Below are positions 36,779 to 50,300 of a DNA stretch of 64,000 nucleotides, piece by piece. The stretch covers positions 5,827,357 to 5,891,356 of the forward strand of contig NC_081340.1 of assembly GCF_022539665.2 (NCBI RefSeq), written 5' to 3'. The notes beneath the pieces are model-generated. The model saw only the letters and a program-made list of their open reading frames with translations. It did not search any database and was not told the origin of the DNA. The translations under genes were made by a program, and so were the position numbers. Each line of letters starts with the position of its first letter. The first letter of the stretch is position 1. This DNA comes from Daphnia carinata. Lineage: Eukaryota > Arthropoda > Branchiopoda > Diplostraca > Daphniidae.

Positions 36779-39544
36779 ATGGATGAAGATATCGACGCTT
36801 TGTTGGAGGCCGCGTTTGATAAGAAAGGGGTAAGTGAAAGCGTTTTGTGGGTTGTTGCATTTAATGTCAGTTTGTAAATATTTATGTATAAGTAAAACTG
36901 GAATAGGTTGGGCAATGTAAAAATTCCTCATTTTGTTCCTCATGTAGAGCCAAGTAAATTCGCGTGCTGCGTTGTTTTCTCTGCAACATCGTGCCCAGGT
37001 AGGGTATCTTGCTGAAAACCGGGCATTCTAGCGTCATTGATGACTTGTTGAGAAGGATGCTCTGTTGAAATATCTTCAATACTTCCCTCTCTTTAAGTCC
37101 CTCGCAATTCACAAAAATGAAGGTTCCCTTTTTTCTGTCGTCTTAGGACCCAGCCTCTGTTGGAGGAGAGAGCCAACACCCACTGAACTGGAATTGTGGA
37201 GGCATATACTTTTTTATTCTTTGAATCTTTCCAGGTCCCCCTTTTCTGCCTTCGCTCTCCAAATTCGAATTGAAGTGCACATCAACTTGAACTTGTGCTA
37301 TGCGAAGCAATGTTTTAAAACAGCGTTCTTTTATTGGAACTATGGATAGGTTTATGGTTAAAGAAATGTTTTATTGGGGATATCATAAGCGTGGGTCTTG
37401 TTTCTCGTTTGAACGATTTGTTGCAGATTGCAAATGGCGTGTGGCAAGTGGTTCTGTTAGGGCAAGGTAAGTTTAGGTAAACTTCGATGGGGACGTCCTG
37501 TATACAATCCGCGCTTTCGCCTGCTCGAGTCGTATTCATCATGTGCTAACTGTATCATCAATTTAATCCTTGAATATTTTTTTCTTTTACCCTTCTTTTG
37601 TCCTCTCATCCAATTACCATTCCCTTACTTTCCAATTGCGTGGCCTCACTCATCACGTTGTGCTGTGTACCTCCAGGGCGAAGCAGAGGGGAAGGTCAAC
37701 GGGGAAGCTTCTCATCGTGTGAATGGGTAATAAAAAACAAATTGCCAAAGGAAAATAAATTTTTTTTTTACTAAATTTATTCTATTGTGTATCCAGAAAT
37801 GACACCAAAGAAAAAAAATACGACAAGGAGCGTGATAAAGACAAGGACCGGGAAAAAGAAAAGGATCGCGATAAGGAAAGAGAAAGAGGAAAGGAGCGCG
37901 ATAAAGACAAGGATGGAAAAGACAAAGACCGAGATCGCCGTTCAGGACGTAGTGACCGCCACAGAAGCCGAAGTAGAGACCGTAAAGATCGAGATCGCCG
38001 CAGAAGTCGGAGTCGAGACCGCCGCCGTTCTCGTAGCCCCCGAGATGCTCGTCGAAGGTCTCGTAGCCCGCATCGAGATGGACGCAAACGATCTCGGAGC
38101 CCAAGAGGAGGGAAAGATCGCGAGAGAAATCGTGGTCGTCGTTCTCCAACGCCAATCAAGAAGCAATTAACCGAAATGACCGTTGAAGAGCGTGACGCCC
38201 GAACTGTTTTCTGTATGCAGTTATCTCAGCGCATTCGTGCCAGAGATTTAGAAGAATTCTTTTCTGCAGTTGGCAAGGTGTAAATTCATTGCTTTTATCT
38301 CCGTTAAGTGCTAACTTATTTTTATTTTGCAGGTTCGAGATGTCAGATTGATTACTTGCAATAAGACGCGAAGATTTAAAGGTCTTTGTTATGTTGAATT
38401 TGCTGAGCCGGAGTCAGTCCCCTTAGTAAGTCGGAAGAACAGTTCAAAACCGAGAAAGAAAAATCAATTCCTAAGTCTAATTCAAATATTTCTTGTTCTG
38501 TATAGGCGATAGCATTGACGGGTCAAAGGCTGTGCGGTGTCCCGATTGTCGTTCAACCCACGCAAGCAGAGAAGAATCGCCTAGCAGGAAGTAACATGCC
38601 TGCTATGAGTTCGTTCAACAAAGGCCCCAATGGCCCAATGCGCTTGTATGTCGGTTCTCTTCACTTCAACATTACCGAAGATATGTTGCGTAGCATTTTT
38701 GAACCTTTCGGAAAGATCGAGCACATGCAGCTCATGATTGACACGGAGACTGGTCGCTCTAAAGGATATGGATTCATAACGGTACGTGTGTTAGATTGAG
38801 CATTTCGATGGGATTTGCATAATAACTCGTTGGCTTCTTTTTTCTCCCATTAGTTCCGAAATGCCGAAGATGCGAAAAAAGCGATGGAGCAGCTAAATGG
38901 ATTTGAATTAGCTGGCCGGCCCATGAAAATTAACCACGTGACTGAGCACTTTACTGGCAATCATACGTACCTGGATAGTGATGAAATGGATCGCGCCGGA
39001 ATTGATCTGGGTGCTACTGGTCGACTCCAGCTGATGGCTAAATTAGCTCAAGGCACTGGACTGGAAATCCCAGCAGCTGCCCAATCAGCCCTAAATCTTC
39101 AGGCTTCCATCCAAGCAGCTCAACAACAAGCATTGCCTGTTGCCGCCGTTGCACCGCCTATTGCCACCCAGTGTTTCATGCTTTCCAACATGTTTGATTC
39201 AAGTTCTGAGACACATCCATTATGGCATCAGGTAAGATGTGAAGACAAAGATGTAAAAAAGAGTTTTGAGAAATAATAACTTTTCCCTTTAGGAAATTTG
39301 TGACGATGTCATGGACGAATGCAACAAACACGGTGGTGTACTACACATCTACGTTGACAAGGCGTCACCTCAGGGTAATGTGTACGTCAAGTGTCCGTCA
39401 GTGACGGTGGCTGTCAATGCCGTCAACGCTTTGCATGGGCGGTGGTTTGCTGGTCGTATCATTACAGCAGCCTACGTCCCTTTAATTAATTATCATTCTT
39501 TGTTCCCTGACTCCATAACGGCCACGACACCATTGAGAAAGTGA
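36779..39544 (+). CDS. RBM39: RNA-binding protein 39 (CAPER alpha), SR-like splicing factor
   Basis: Nuclear splicing factor and transcription coactivator of the U2AF65-like family. Seven coding exons (36779-36829, 37677-37726, 37797-38277, 38333-38425, 38506-38781, 38854-39231, 39293-39544) encode 526 residues, against 530 in human. After a short acidic start (MDEDIDALLEAAF) comes a Lys/Glu/Asp then Arg/Ser-rich domain (about 35-150). RRM1 opens ARTVFCMQLSQRI and RRM2 opens MRLYVGSLHFNITEDML, with GYGFITF as its RNP1. FELAGRPMKI closes RRM2. An Ala/Gln-rich linker precedes the UHM-type third RRM (ECNKHGGVLHIYVDK, RWFAGRIITAAYVP). Two unused exon-like segments lie between the first two coding exons (see findings). 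An antisense frame over the SR domain is a composition artefact. Confidence 0.96.
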
Positions 39545-42500
39545 AGTGCTTTAAAGCTTCGTGACCCACCGTCAATCGTCTCCCTTGCCCCATCAACAGT
39601 TATTGCGCTTGTGTACAGACCCATCCATTTCCATTTTGACCCATTGAGCACTCGTACCTCACTTGTGTCGCAGAGGAAATCATTATTGCCTCAACTATTT
39701 TCAGATTGAAACCATCGCCTGGGTTAGAGGGGAACATATATTTACTGGGTTTCTCAAATGGATATAAACAGAATTGTAATGTCCCATGATATGTCATTCA
39801 TTAATACACCGACATTTTTCTCTTTGATTCCTTTTTTCCCGCGTTTTTTCCATGCCTTACTTTTGATGAGGCTGATTATGCCACATTGCCAAAAACGATT
39901 AGTTTTTTAGTTTTAATTAACAAAGTTTATGTGTGAAATGCAAAAGACAGACGTGGTTAAACGAAAAATGTAAATTATGAATATATTTTCCAATTTTTAA
40001 AGATAATTTTTTAAGATAAAAAGAAAAATTTAAGAATTTTGAAACATGTGCAACACCGGCTTCTGCAATCGATACTCTAATGGCATTCATTTTCAAGTAC
40101 GTTCTCATCGGGTGATGGTTGTGCCTAGCGACTCAGGATTGCTTATCCATTTCCAACTTACTAATGTTTCCATGCACGATGACATCATGTTAAACTAGTG
40201 TCAGAGAAAAGAGAAATTTATTCTTTAACAGTGATGTATCACATCTGTTGGTTTTGTAAAACAATGGCAGCAAAAAGGTTTTGGGCAATGTGCCAATCGA
40301 ACACGTGCTTGGCTCGGTATATGAAACTAGTGAAAGAAACAATGTTTTGCCGAACCAGAAGATACCTTCACTGTATAGTGTGTTAAGTTATCGGCTTTGT
40401 GTAACATTTTCCGGAGTGAATAGTGGGGAAAATTTTGCTGCATCTGGAACATTTTTCTCGTCGGTGGTGCTTTTGCTCTAACCGAGCTTATCCTGCAACG
40501 TGGTCTGGTCGCCTTTCGCCATCGATCCAGCCAAATCAGGTAAGAACGTTAGCAACTTCACTTGCTTAAGCGTCCCAATTATTTAGCTATAATTAATGAA
40601 ACAATGAGCGTAATGTTAGCTCCTTGATGTATATATATACTGTGTTTCAACCAAATTGACCCTTTCCGCTCACCCCGTAGCCTTTATCGATCACATTTAA
40701 TATTCATGCAATGATGTATGCCAACAAGGTTGAGGCGAGGAGAACAGAGACCGTCAACACGAGGAAAGTAGAGCTATTTTGAGAAGCGAAAGGGGTGCAT
40801 GAGTTTAGATTTTAAGCCATCAAACTTCAATGGCGAATACAGCGGGTAGAGCTGCCGAAAACTAGAGTGGGGGGGAGGGGGTCGTAGGAATTGCTATGGC
40901 CTTTGATTCTTGCAACTTAGCAGAGATCAAAGACCATAATCACACATGCCATATGTTCTTTGACCAGTAAGGTATGTTGCATCACGCATCAAGAGCACCG
41001 AGGTTAGACATGCTGTACTCGATCGTGTGGTGCCATACATCATACCGTAATGCACGTCCATGTTTAGACCATCCGTAAACATGAGAAAAGTATGTATAGA
41101 GAACCACTTTGTGATGGGCTTCGTTTACGTCCATGTTTTTCTTGTTTTTTTTTTTGCCCCTTACATTTTTGTTTTTCCCCTTCGGGCTATGTCGGGGGAT
41201 TGGTATGCCTTTGCGACCACAATTGAATATTTCCTCGAAGAGTAGGGGAAAACAAAAAATTCGAAAACCCATTTGAAATTGTTGCTGAGAGATTCTTATA
41301 AGAAGAAATTGCTCTCCGTCTTACTCTCCGAACTAAATATCGACGACGGGTGTGTTTACTCGTCCGTCCTTGTTCGTTATTGACACAAAGACTATATTGA
41401 TATTGAAGAAATCCGCCCATACTCCACTCCGACAAAGCCCTTTGCTCCGCCAATTGAAAATAAGCTACACCGCTCGTTCTCAAGTCTTTGGAGGGGATGA
41501 TGTTGTATCTTCTTTCTCGATTCTATTGCTCTAAGATTTTATTTCGTCCCCATAGCAGCTGAAAGTGGGGTTTCGTGATCAACTAGTGTGTCTGTGGGAA
41601 ACTTGTCTTGAGTAAACAAATATTGTCGGAAGCATCAAATCCTGGAAATCTTTGCCGAGGTCGTATGGGATCCCGAGAAGGCCCCACTTGGGTCAATCTA
41701 CTCCATTCGAGTGGAGTATAAAGTGAAGTTTTCTTTCTTTTTTCTTTCGCCCTACTCCTCCAAGTCTAATGAAAAAATGCGCTGGAAACTGACTATGCGG
41801 TGAGGTGGTTCGATGATGTTTGTCACTTGTTGTCATGTGGATTTGATTGGAAAAAAGCGGAGTCGTCTTATCATCTGACCCAATTAGCGTCGAAAGTGGA
41901 AACGTTTGTTTTCGACAGCTCGCCAACTCGTCACGTTGGAATAGAAATCCTCCCCCCCCCCCCTTTTTTTTATTTCTTGTTTTTTTTTTTTGCGTGTGTG
42001 GAGGGTGTCTAAAATGTCGACATTCACTTGACGAGAAGAGGCTTGTGACAGGCAAGGAACCAACACAACTTGAGTTTCTTGTTTTTTCCTTTCCGCACGC
42101 CCCCTTTCTTTTGGAAGGCCTTAAAGGTGACAGAAGAGGAGGAAACGAACGCGCTGTTATTGCTTTTGGCTCTTTTGACTTGGCTCTTAGCTGTTCGCTT
42201 CATCGCACGTGAATGCGCTCAACTATTTAACGTGGGGCGGCACTAACGTCAAACTGATGGCAAATAATAGTTGGATTCAATATACTTTTTGCGTGTCTCA
42301 TTTTTGTAGTTGCGTACCTTTTTTTTAATGTTCTGTTTTCTCACACGTCATTAAAATTTTTTTGAAGGTTTTGAGATGTTTCTTTTAATTTATTGGCTCT
42401 GTTTTTATTAGTAAAAAAGGGGGGAAACTCGTACGCTGTTGAACTCGTTTTTGCCTTTGATACCGTTTCTACTTTTGATCTTTTGGCTGCCATTATTTAT

Positions 42501-42590
42501 TCATGGCAGGCTGAAGAGATGATTAAAAGAAAACCTGAATTCATTTTGATTCTGTTTGAAGGGTTCAAACCTGATGAAACTCTACTCTGC

Positions 42591-42610
42591 GTGTGTGTGT
42601 GTGTGTGTGT
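42591..42610. repeat. (GT)10 microsatellite
   Basis: Ten uninterrupted GT dinucleotides in non-coding DNA downstream of the muscarinic receptor gene. Confidence 0.95.
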
Positions 42611-43963
42611 CCGTTACAAGTAAGATTGGAGCGAATCAATACTATGGCCCGTCGCGAGACGTTGGATAGAAACGGAGTTGGAAAGTAAGTGAATATCAGC
42701 TTGTGCTAGCTGAGGAATAAAAAGGGAGCGGGAAGTAGGATGTAAGTGCTGACAAACTGAGCGATAAAGGCGGCTGCATAATAATGAGGGAAGGCGGAAC
42801 AACGTTGAAAGATTTTTAAATGATCAAACGGTGCGTCTATTATGTACTGTAAATCAACGTAATGGCATTCCTCTTTTGCGCTTGATTCAATTTCTACTCG
42901 CCTTTTCGAACTGGCCCACCATTTTAAATTTGATCTTCCTTTTTTTTTTGTTGTGTTGCTCATTGATCTGTTTCGTTTTGATGACCGTAGAATCCGCCAG
43001 AGAAAACCAAAATGAAAGGAAAAATTTGAGTTCAAACTTTTGCAATTTCAATTTTTTTTTTTTTTTTTTGCTAATTTTTTTTCCGTCTTCCTCATTTGCA
43101 TTTCATTTGACAATTCCACACGTTTTCCCAAGATATCATATAGAAACAACGAAACGAACATTATTCAGTTGGGCCAGTGATTGATGATGGATATTATGAT
43201 GATGACAAACGGTGCCATCTACACCCAATTCCTGGGGGGGGGGGAGGGGGGAGGGATTGTACATCTTACACTTTAATATAGCCTATAGCCAAAAGGGATG
43301 GTGTGAGAAGGGGGTGGGTGGGTTCATAATGATAGAGAAGATTCCCGGAACAGAACGAATATGGAAGGAATTGGAAATCCGATTGAGGTTGGATGCGCCG
43401 GAAAAGATTGAGGAAGTAGAAGGGTAGGAATCAGGGTGATGAAGGAGTATGCGACGACTATGGTAATATAGCCAACTAACTATCGGATCACGCGAAATAT
43501 ATTGAGAGATTGTGGGGAGGGAAAAGGGTGGACATGCATATGCATACATCCATCACATTGAAAGAATATTCCGGCTATATGGATATACTCTATGGTATAC
43601 TGCATAATAATATTATTGTATCATATTATATTGATGACAGTATACGTTCAAGACAGAAACAAATGGGAGCTCTAATTTCATTGGGATCTTTTTTTTTTCT
43701 TGCGTTTTTCATGGTGAATGGCGAAAGCGGGTGGGTCTTACAATGTATGCGAATGATATTTTCTAACATGTTGATGTCCATCTTGTTTTTTGTTATAGCC
43801 TTTTTATTCTTTTTTTTTCTTTGGAAAGGGCGTTGAAATTAAAAATTTCTAAGTATAGCATAGCAGGCTGCAGGGAAAAATGGGATCGAACATTTTATGT
43901 TTGTTTTCCAGCTTTTTGATGCGAACGCTATGACACGAAAATCCCCTCCAAATCCACGTTTTC

Positions 43964-43991
43964 TTTTTTTTTTTTTTTTTTTTTTTTTTTT
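43964..43991. repeat. poly-T tract of 28
   Basis: Uninterrupted T run just downstream of the receptor coding region; on the receptor (minus) strand it is poly-A, inside the presumed 3' UTR. Confidence 0.9.
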
Positions 43992-44307
43992 GTATAAATA
44001 AGGAATTGCTGTATATACGTAATGTACATGTAGTATATAGCCCCATCGTTTTTTTTTCCGAAAGCAGAATATACTATATGATTTATAGCTGAGTTACACA
44101 CACGATATCGACTACGAGAGTCGAGTTTGGAAGCATGTTTACACCTTACGTCTTTTTTTTTACGAAGGTGATGGGAACACTAGGATCATCATTTTTAACA
44201 AATTACAACAATTTGCGACTTGCAGCGTGAATAGAATTTTGCTATGAATAGTTTTATAAAAAATTAGCGGGGTGACACTGATAATTGGAATAGTTTCTTT
44301 CAAATTT

Positions 44308-47300
44308 CTAAGTCATGTGAAGATCGCCCCGCAAGATGCGCATAAATGTCTTTTTGAACTGCTGATTGGCCAGCGCGTAGCAGAAGGGGTTCATCGGGCT
44401 ATTGGCGTAGCACAGGAAATAGGAGAACATGTAAAGATGGCTATTGGTGCACGGAGGTTTGGCACAAAAGCCCTCAACTAGCGCCAATATGTGATACGGT
44501 GTCCAACAGGCGACGAACGCCCCCAAAATAAACGAAATCGTCCGCAACGCTTTGCGCGCCCGGTTCTCTGATTTCGATTTCTGACGCTCTTCGCCCGCCG
44601 CCTTTTTCCGCCGTCCTTTTATTCGCTTGCCGATGGAACGCACCAGATCGGCCTTTGTAGCCGTTGGGGTCTTGACGGTAGCATCCGCCGTCGACACGGT
44701 CGATGTCATCGTCTCTGTTGTTGTCGCCACGGAATCTTTAACGATGCCGTCCAATAATTGTTGTTTCTGTTGTTGTTGTTGTTGCGCTGGAGGTTTGCCA
44801 TTTGTTTTCAACGGCGCACCTCCACTCGTTCCGCTACTTGAACCGGACGAATTCTCATCGTTTGCTCCGTTTGCGCCTGGCGTCGGTGCGAATGTAACGC
44901 TAGGGGCTGGCGCAGGTTTTGGCGGTGGCTGAGCCAGGGGTAAACCCAACGAGTCGGTTGAATTAGCGATGGATTCGTTAGCCACTGTCAGTCCCGAACT
45001 GTGATCGTGACTCGATTCAATTTTTGGAGAGGCCACCACGACGGAGCTTTCGTCCATGTAACAAAGATCGGCCGTGTCCATCGTTTCAACGGCGTCGCCT
45101 CCCGACTGGCCAGCGATAGGTGGCGGTATAGTTTCTATCGGCGGGAATAAATCAACGTTCGATTCCATTTCAATTTCGACATTTTCGTGCGACTGTTGGG
45201 GCGGTGGTGGTAAAACGAGATCCGTCGGCGAACTGGATCTGACGGCGTCTGTTTGGCCCGTCGTTTTGTTGTTGATGGGTTTGGCCAGGCTGGATGGCGA
45301 TACTTCCGGAATGCGAGGAAGGGCTTCGGTGGTCGGCGTTTTGACTCGACTGGATGGCGGTGGAGGATCGAGTCGCGGAATGGCGACAGTCGAAGCGATG
45401 GTAGCCGTTCCGGCAGCCATTACAGTAGGCGATGGCCGACTTTTGGCCACTGGAACTTGCGACGACTGTTCCTCGTCGGAATCGAAGGCCGGCGAAGAAG
45501 ATCGTTCCATCTCCGTCACTTGTTTTCCGATTTTATTGACCTGCTTGGTCGTGAAACTTGTCGTCTCCGTTTTAGTTCCAGACCTCCTGCTTTGTTGATT
45601 TTTGTTGTTTGATCCAGCAGACGCACCGTTCATTGCGTCCTTTGCATTATTCGCCGAACCCGTAGGGACGATGTTGGCTCTCGATTGAGCCGGAAGCGCC
45701 GGATTGTTGTTTGACATTGCCGTGGTTACCGTCGATGGGTTAGCAGCAGAAGCCGGGACCGTTGATTTTGCGTTATTTGTCGTATTGGCTGGCGGAATTT
45801 TTGTCATAGTGGAAGTTGAAGCCGATGGAGCGATAGTGACCGACTTAGTTCCAGCAGTTTGTCCGGCTGGTTTGGCCGTTCCAGTAGTGGCGGCAGCCAT
45901 TCCCGCCATGCCGCCAACAGATAGCGCCACCATGGACTGCATCTTCTTGTGTTTGGCTTCTGATTTCTTCTGCATGTCGTAGGCCGTCTTGTAGATGCCT
46001 CCGTAGAGGATGAAGAGGACGACAAGAGTTGTCCAGTAGTAGCCGATGATGAGGGCCGTGTTGAAGACGGGATCCTTGAGGAACTGGACGGTGCACTCGC
46101 CCGGCCCAAGATCCCTGAATCCGATGAAGTGCTCCCATCCGAAGATGGAGATGAAGAAGAGCAGGGCCGGTATGATCCACGTGATGGCCACCATCCAGAG
46201 GAGCTTTGTCTTTGTGCGCCAACTGCGGTACTGGGCCGCTATTTTCACCGAACAGAACCGGTCGATGGTGATGAGGAGGACGGTGTACTGCGAGACGAGG
46301 CAGACGGTGTAGTCGACGGAGAGCCAGAGGTCGCAGAGGATCGGGCCGAGGTCCCAGTAGCCCATGATGACGTAGACGGTGTAGAACGGCATGGAGACGG
46401 TCCCGATGAGGACGTCGGTGGCCGCCAAGGAGGCGATAAAGTAATTGCTCGGCTGGCGGATCGTCCGCTCGACGATGAACGCCAAGAGGACGAGGATGTT
46501 GCCGCCAACGGTCAGGACGATGCAAATGCCGAGGCAGATGATGATGCAGATGCTCTGCCACATTTCGAACGGCATCGGGGGTACCGCTGCCGTTATATCG
46601 ATTGCCTCCGATGAGCCGTTGCGACATCCTACCGGCGTCATCCATTGAGGGGTGGTGCCGTTCAGTCCCGAAGCCCAGTCCAAGTGATTGCCGGGCACTG
46701 TGAAATTATCGCCGCAAAGGGGCAGCGTTAGATTGTCGTCCGCGTGGAATGTGCTGTTGTATTGTGATATGCTCTTGTTGTAAAGGTCGTAAAGCGTTTC
46801 GCTCCAATCGGGTCCGCCGGACGTCCGGCCTCGTCCATCCTCCGGTGGGTCTTTTCCAATACTAGCCGGTTGTTGATGTGACGTGCCGTTGATACCAAAC
46901 AGCTCGTTGCATTCGCTCTGATCTTCGGCCAGTAGTACGCCCTCCTTGCATTGACGCTCCTTGATCCGCCTCTGTTTCCTATTATCGTTTCCCCGATCAA
47001 GAGGAAATTAAAAAAAAAAAAAAGAATCATTTAGATGTCGTTGTTGTCACGAACGTGACGATTTCATTTCACTTTCTTTTTTTGCGATTAAAATATTGCA
47101 GTTTCTCATTTTCGATTATTCGTATTTCTGAGGAAAAGAAAAGAATTGGCAGTAACTAGGTCGGGTTGCTAGTAAATATGAAGCAGTTTATATTCGAGTG
47201 ATGAGAAATGAGAAAAAAAAAAAAGAGATTTGAAAATTTTTGCATGTCCTCGTCGACTGGGTTGGTTGTTGAAACTAGTAGAAGGCAATCGAGTTGAAAA

Positions 47301-50300
47301 GAATAAAAACGAGGCTTCAAGGTTAAACGCATCCTACGTTCCACTTGTGTGGCCTGTTTTGTCGCAGCTAGAAGAAGATTCACGTCCGTCGGGACATCAG
47401 GTGCCGTTTCTTTTCCCTCCCTTTTTATTATTTCCGCGTTTGTCACGAGAGGTAAAAAAAAAAAAAAAATTTCTCCTTGTTACGCCCTCGGCAACAGACG
47501 CTTGATGTGGCATGTTCAATACTACTCTCGTTTCCACCTCGTTTGTTTTTATTTTTTTGAATCGACTTACTATCCGTTTCTCCCCCCCCCCTTTTTTTTT
47601 TATTTCTGAATTTTTCGGAAGCTTTTCCGCATTTGCGCTCTTTGCTTCAAGTTTGGTATTTGAATAACAAAAAATGGCTGCGTAATGAACAAAGGACATC
47701 ATTCGTTCCCCAGCCACTCTTCGCGAAACTCGTTCATCAAATTACATTCACGTTAGGATGGATAGGTTTTTTGTTGTATACGATCCAGCGCTGCTATGCG
47801 CCTTTGTCCATGCGAAGGACTATGCTGTTTGTTTTTTTCATTATTTCCAGGTAGTCTGCCTTGCGTTGAAACGTTGCAAATTGAGATCATCATAATCCTT
47901 GCGTTGTCCCGCGGGATAGAACGCTACTCTTGGATTTAATTGCACCTAGTTCGAAGGGGGGTCATCTCGAGCGGAAACCCTTTCACCGGCTGGGGGGTTA
48001 TTCGATTGTCTGTCGTTGGCCTTTCGTGTTCTTGCCAGTTTGAACGTTTCGCAGCACAAAGTCATCGTTGAGGTCTTTGAATGTCGCAAAGTGTCGCACT
48101 AGACAGCGGGAGCGAATCAATACGAGCGTGCGCACTTGTTCGTCCTGTTACGTTGTTGTTAACACTATTATTCAACTTTAGATTGGTTTTTTTTTCTTGC
48201 GTTTTTAAGTGTTTCAATTTTAAATGGTTTTATTTTTTATGGTCAGGAAGAAAAAAACAAACAAATTGTTGGCTTCTTTATGCCGTTTTGTTAAACTCCC
48301 GCGTTCGGGCGTGTGAACTCAGTCACGCAGAACTTTTGAGACCGGTGTGTGACTGTCGGTTTTTTTTTTGTAAGTGGGGGGAGGGGGTTAGGATGCACAC
48401 TGCCATGCACATTATTTACGAATGTGCGTGTGATGGTATCGATCGAAACACGTCATTCACATCAAACGAATGTTTGTTTTTCTGTCTATTTTCGGCTATT
48501 TGCACGTGAATTATTAGAGACGTTGGACACTTATTGATAGCCTTAGTTTGAACTTTGATTCATTTTCTTTTTGCTCCCTTATTTCATTCATGGGGTCCGC
48601 TATCATCAGACGTATCGAAAATTGGAAGTTGTTCAATGAGTGACGTTGAAAAGGTTCACAAAAATGTCATCAGTCACAAAAGTTTTTGTCTTTTTCCTTC
48701 TTTTTGGGTTATATCGGTATAGAGAATCCCCTCCTCCTTTTTTTTTTTTTGTATGAACAGAGTTTCATTTATAGGAAAAGGCCGGAATGAATGCAACATA
48801 TAAGATATAACGTCTATCTCTTATGTGCTGAGGACTTTCACTATTCGAATGGTGCGCCAGACACAATGGACGTGCAACGGAAGCTCTTTTTTTCTTCCTC
48901 TTTTCCCTGCAGATTCGATGTAGTTTTCATTCCCATTTCGCTTCCGTTTTTTTTTATGTTTTAAGAACTACGAAAGAAAGAAAGGTCCTCTCTCTCTTTA
49001 CTTGTCCTTTTTTTCCCCTGGAAACATATACTGCCGACTTGGAATAATTGAAAAATAATTGGATTTGTAGTGTTGTTCAGAATCAAATAGAATAGGCCGG
49101 CTGTTTAACTTGAATTCGAAGGTAAATTGAATCCAAGAAATTTGTTCTTGAGTGTTTTTTGGGAGGGGTTCTATTATACTATATTACTATTTCAAAAATA
49201 AAAATATAACACAACTGGGCATCGTCAAACTGAAATTCGGAGCGGTAATAGTTGGCCCGATGATGAAAGCATTTTATGTGACGTCTAGGAGGAGAAAGAG
49301 TTAACCCCCCCCCCCCCCATTGGGCGAGAAATTTTCAATCAATATGGACCCCATAAAAAAGGGTGTCTTTGATTAGCCATTCGTTGCACAGTAGGTTTTC
49401 TTTTTTTTAAACGTGAGTTAATATGTCGTCATCCGCCCGTGGGTCCGCTTTAGGAACCAGTTTAGTCTAGGGGAAGATTTAGGCATTAACTTGGCGACAG
49501 TTTTCGGGTTCTTTGGCCTTTCCCTTCTACGCAAAACATCGATCGTAAACGAAAAGGGTGGAAAATCGCTGGATGATGTCGATAGCCGACTGATTGAAAA
49601 AAGGGCATCGCTATTCGCTATCGGGTAAAATGCCAAAACTTAACGGCGCGTGTATTTATTACGCTAGCGCTTTTCTCTGATGATTTAATAATAATGAGCG
49701 ATTTTTTAAAAAACCAAGTATTGGAAATAAAATATTGCTTTTCAAGTTGACAGCAATAACAATCTTAAAAAAAAAGAAAGAAAAAAAAAGAAAAGTCAGG
49801 AAGCAAATAAAGAGAGGCAAGCAATATTCGGGCCGTCAACGATTTTGCTCCATGTTTGATGTAAGCAACCGGTCCAAGTTCAATATACGCTCAAGTGGTT
49901 TGGGTGGTAGGAAAGGAAGAAAAAAAAAAGAAAGTAATAGATTGTAGTCGCTGTCGCTTCCTTTTCCCGAGTCCTTAAAAACTTTTCTTGTCGCCAAAGA
50001 AGGTCTCAACTTTGCCGTATCACTTTGACGCCTCATATAAATATATCAATGTTTAAAAAAAAAAAGAAAAAAAGAGACTCGACGTCTCATCCGGGCGTAT
50101 TCCAGGTCCCAGTAGAGATGCCCCCATCATGAACTGTGCGCACGTTATCCCCACTAAGGTCCCGCCATGTCATCGACAACATAACAGGAAAATTAAATAT
50201 GCCCGGCACAAAGTTCTTCTTCTTTTTTTCTTGTCAGGGTACGATAAATAAATGACGAATTTCTTGATATAGCTCGGCTGGGCTTGTTTGTCTGTCCAGC

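Larger units (their letters stand above)
39545..44307. other. RBM39 3' flank, intergenic DNA and muscarinic receptor 3' flank
   Basis: About 4.8 kb. It begins with the RBM39 3' UTR and ends with the presumed 3' UTR of the minus-strand receptor. A plus-strand exon-like segment ends at 40539 with the donor CAG|GTAAGA. A (GT)10 microsatellite lies at 42591-42610, and T-, G- and C-runs become common from about 41.9 kb. No protein gene is supportable. Confidence 0.55.

Noticed and set aside
37712-38155. 147-residue open frame antisense to RBM39
   Set aside because: It is the complement of the repetitive Lys/Asp/Arg/Ser codons of the SR domain; the composition is artefactual and there are no family motifs.
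40198-40481. Overlapping short frames before the donor at 40539
   Set aside because: None continues in frame to the donor from an ATG, so no coding exon is called; kept only as a possible non-coding or partial exon in the findings.
45845-46645. 266-residue alternative-frame open reading frame inside the muscarinic receptor
   Set aside because: His/Arg/Pro-rich shadow of the GC-rich transmembrane region; the overlapping frame has all seven-transmembrane motifs.
46696-46698. Receptor start at 46698
   Set aside because: The codon there is GTG, and the frame continues upstream with glycosylation sequons to a splice acceptor, so it is internal.
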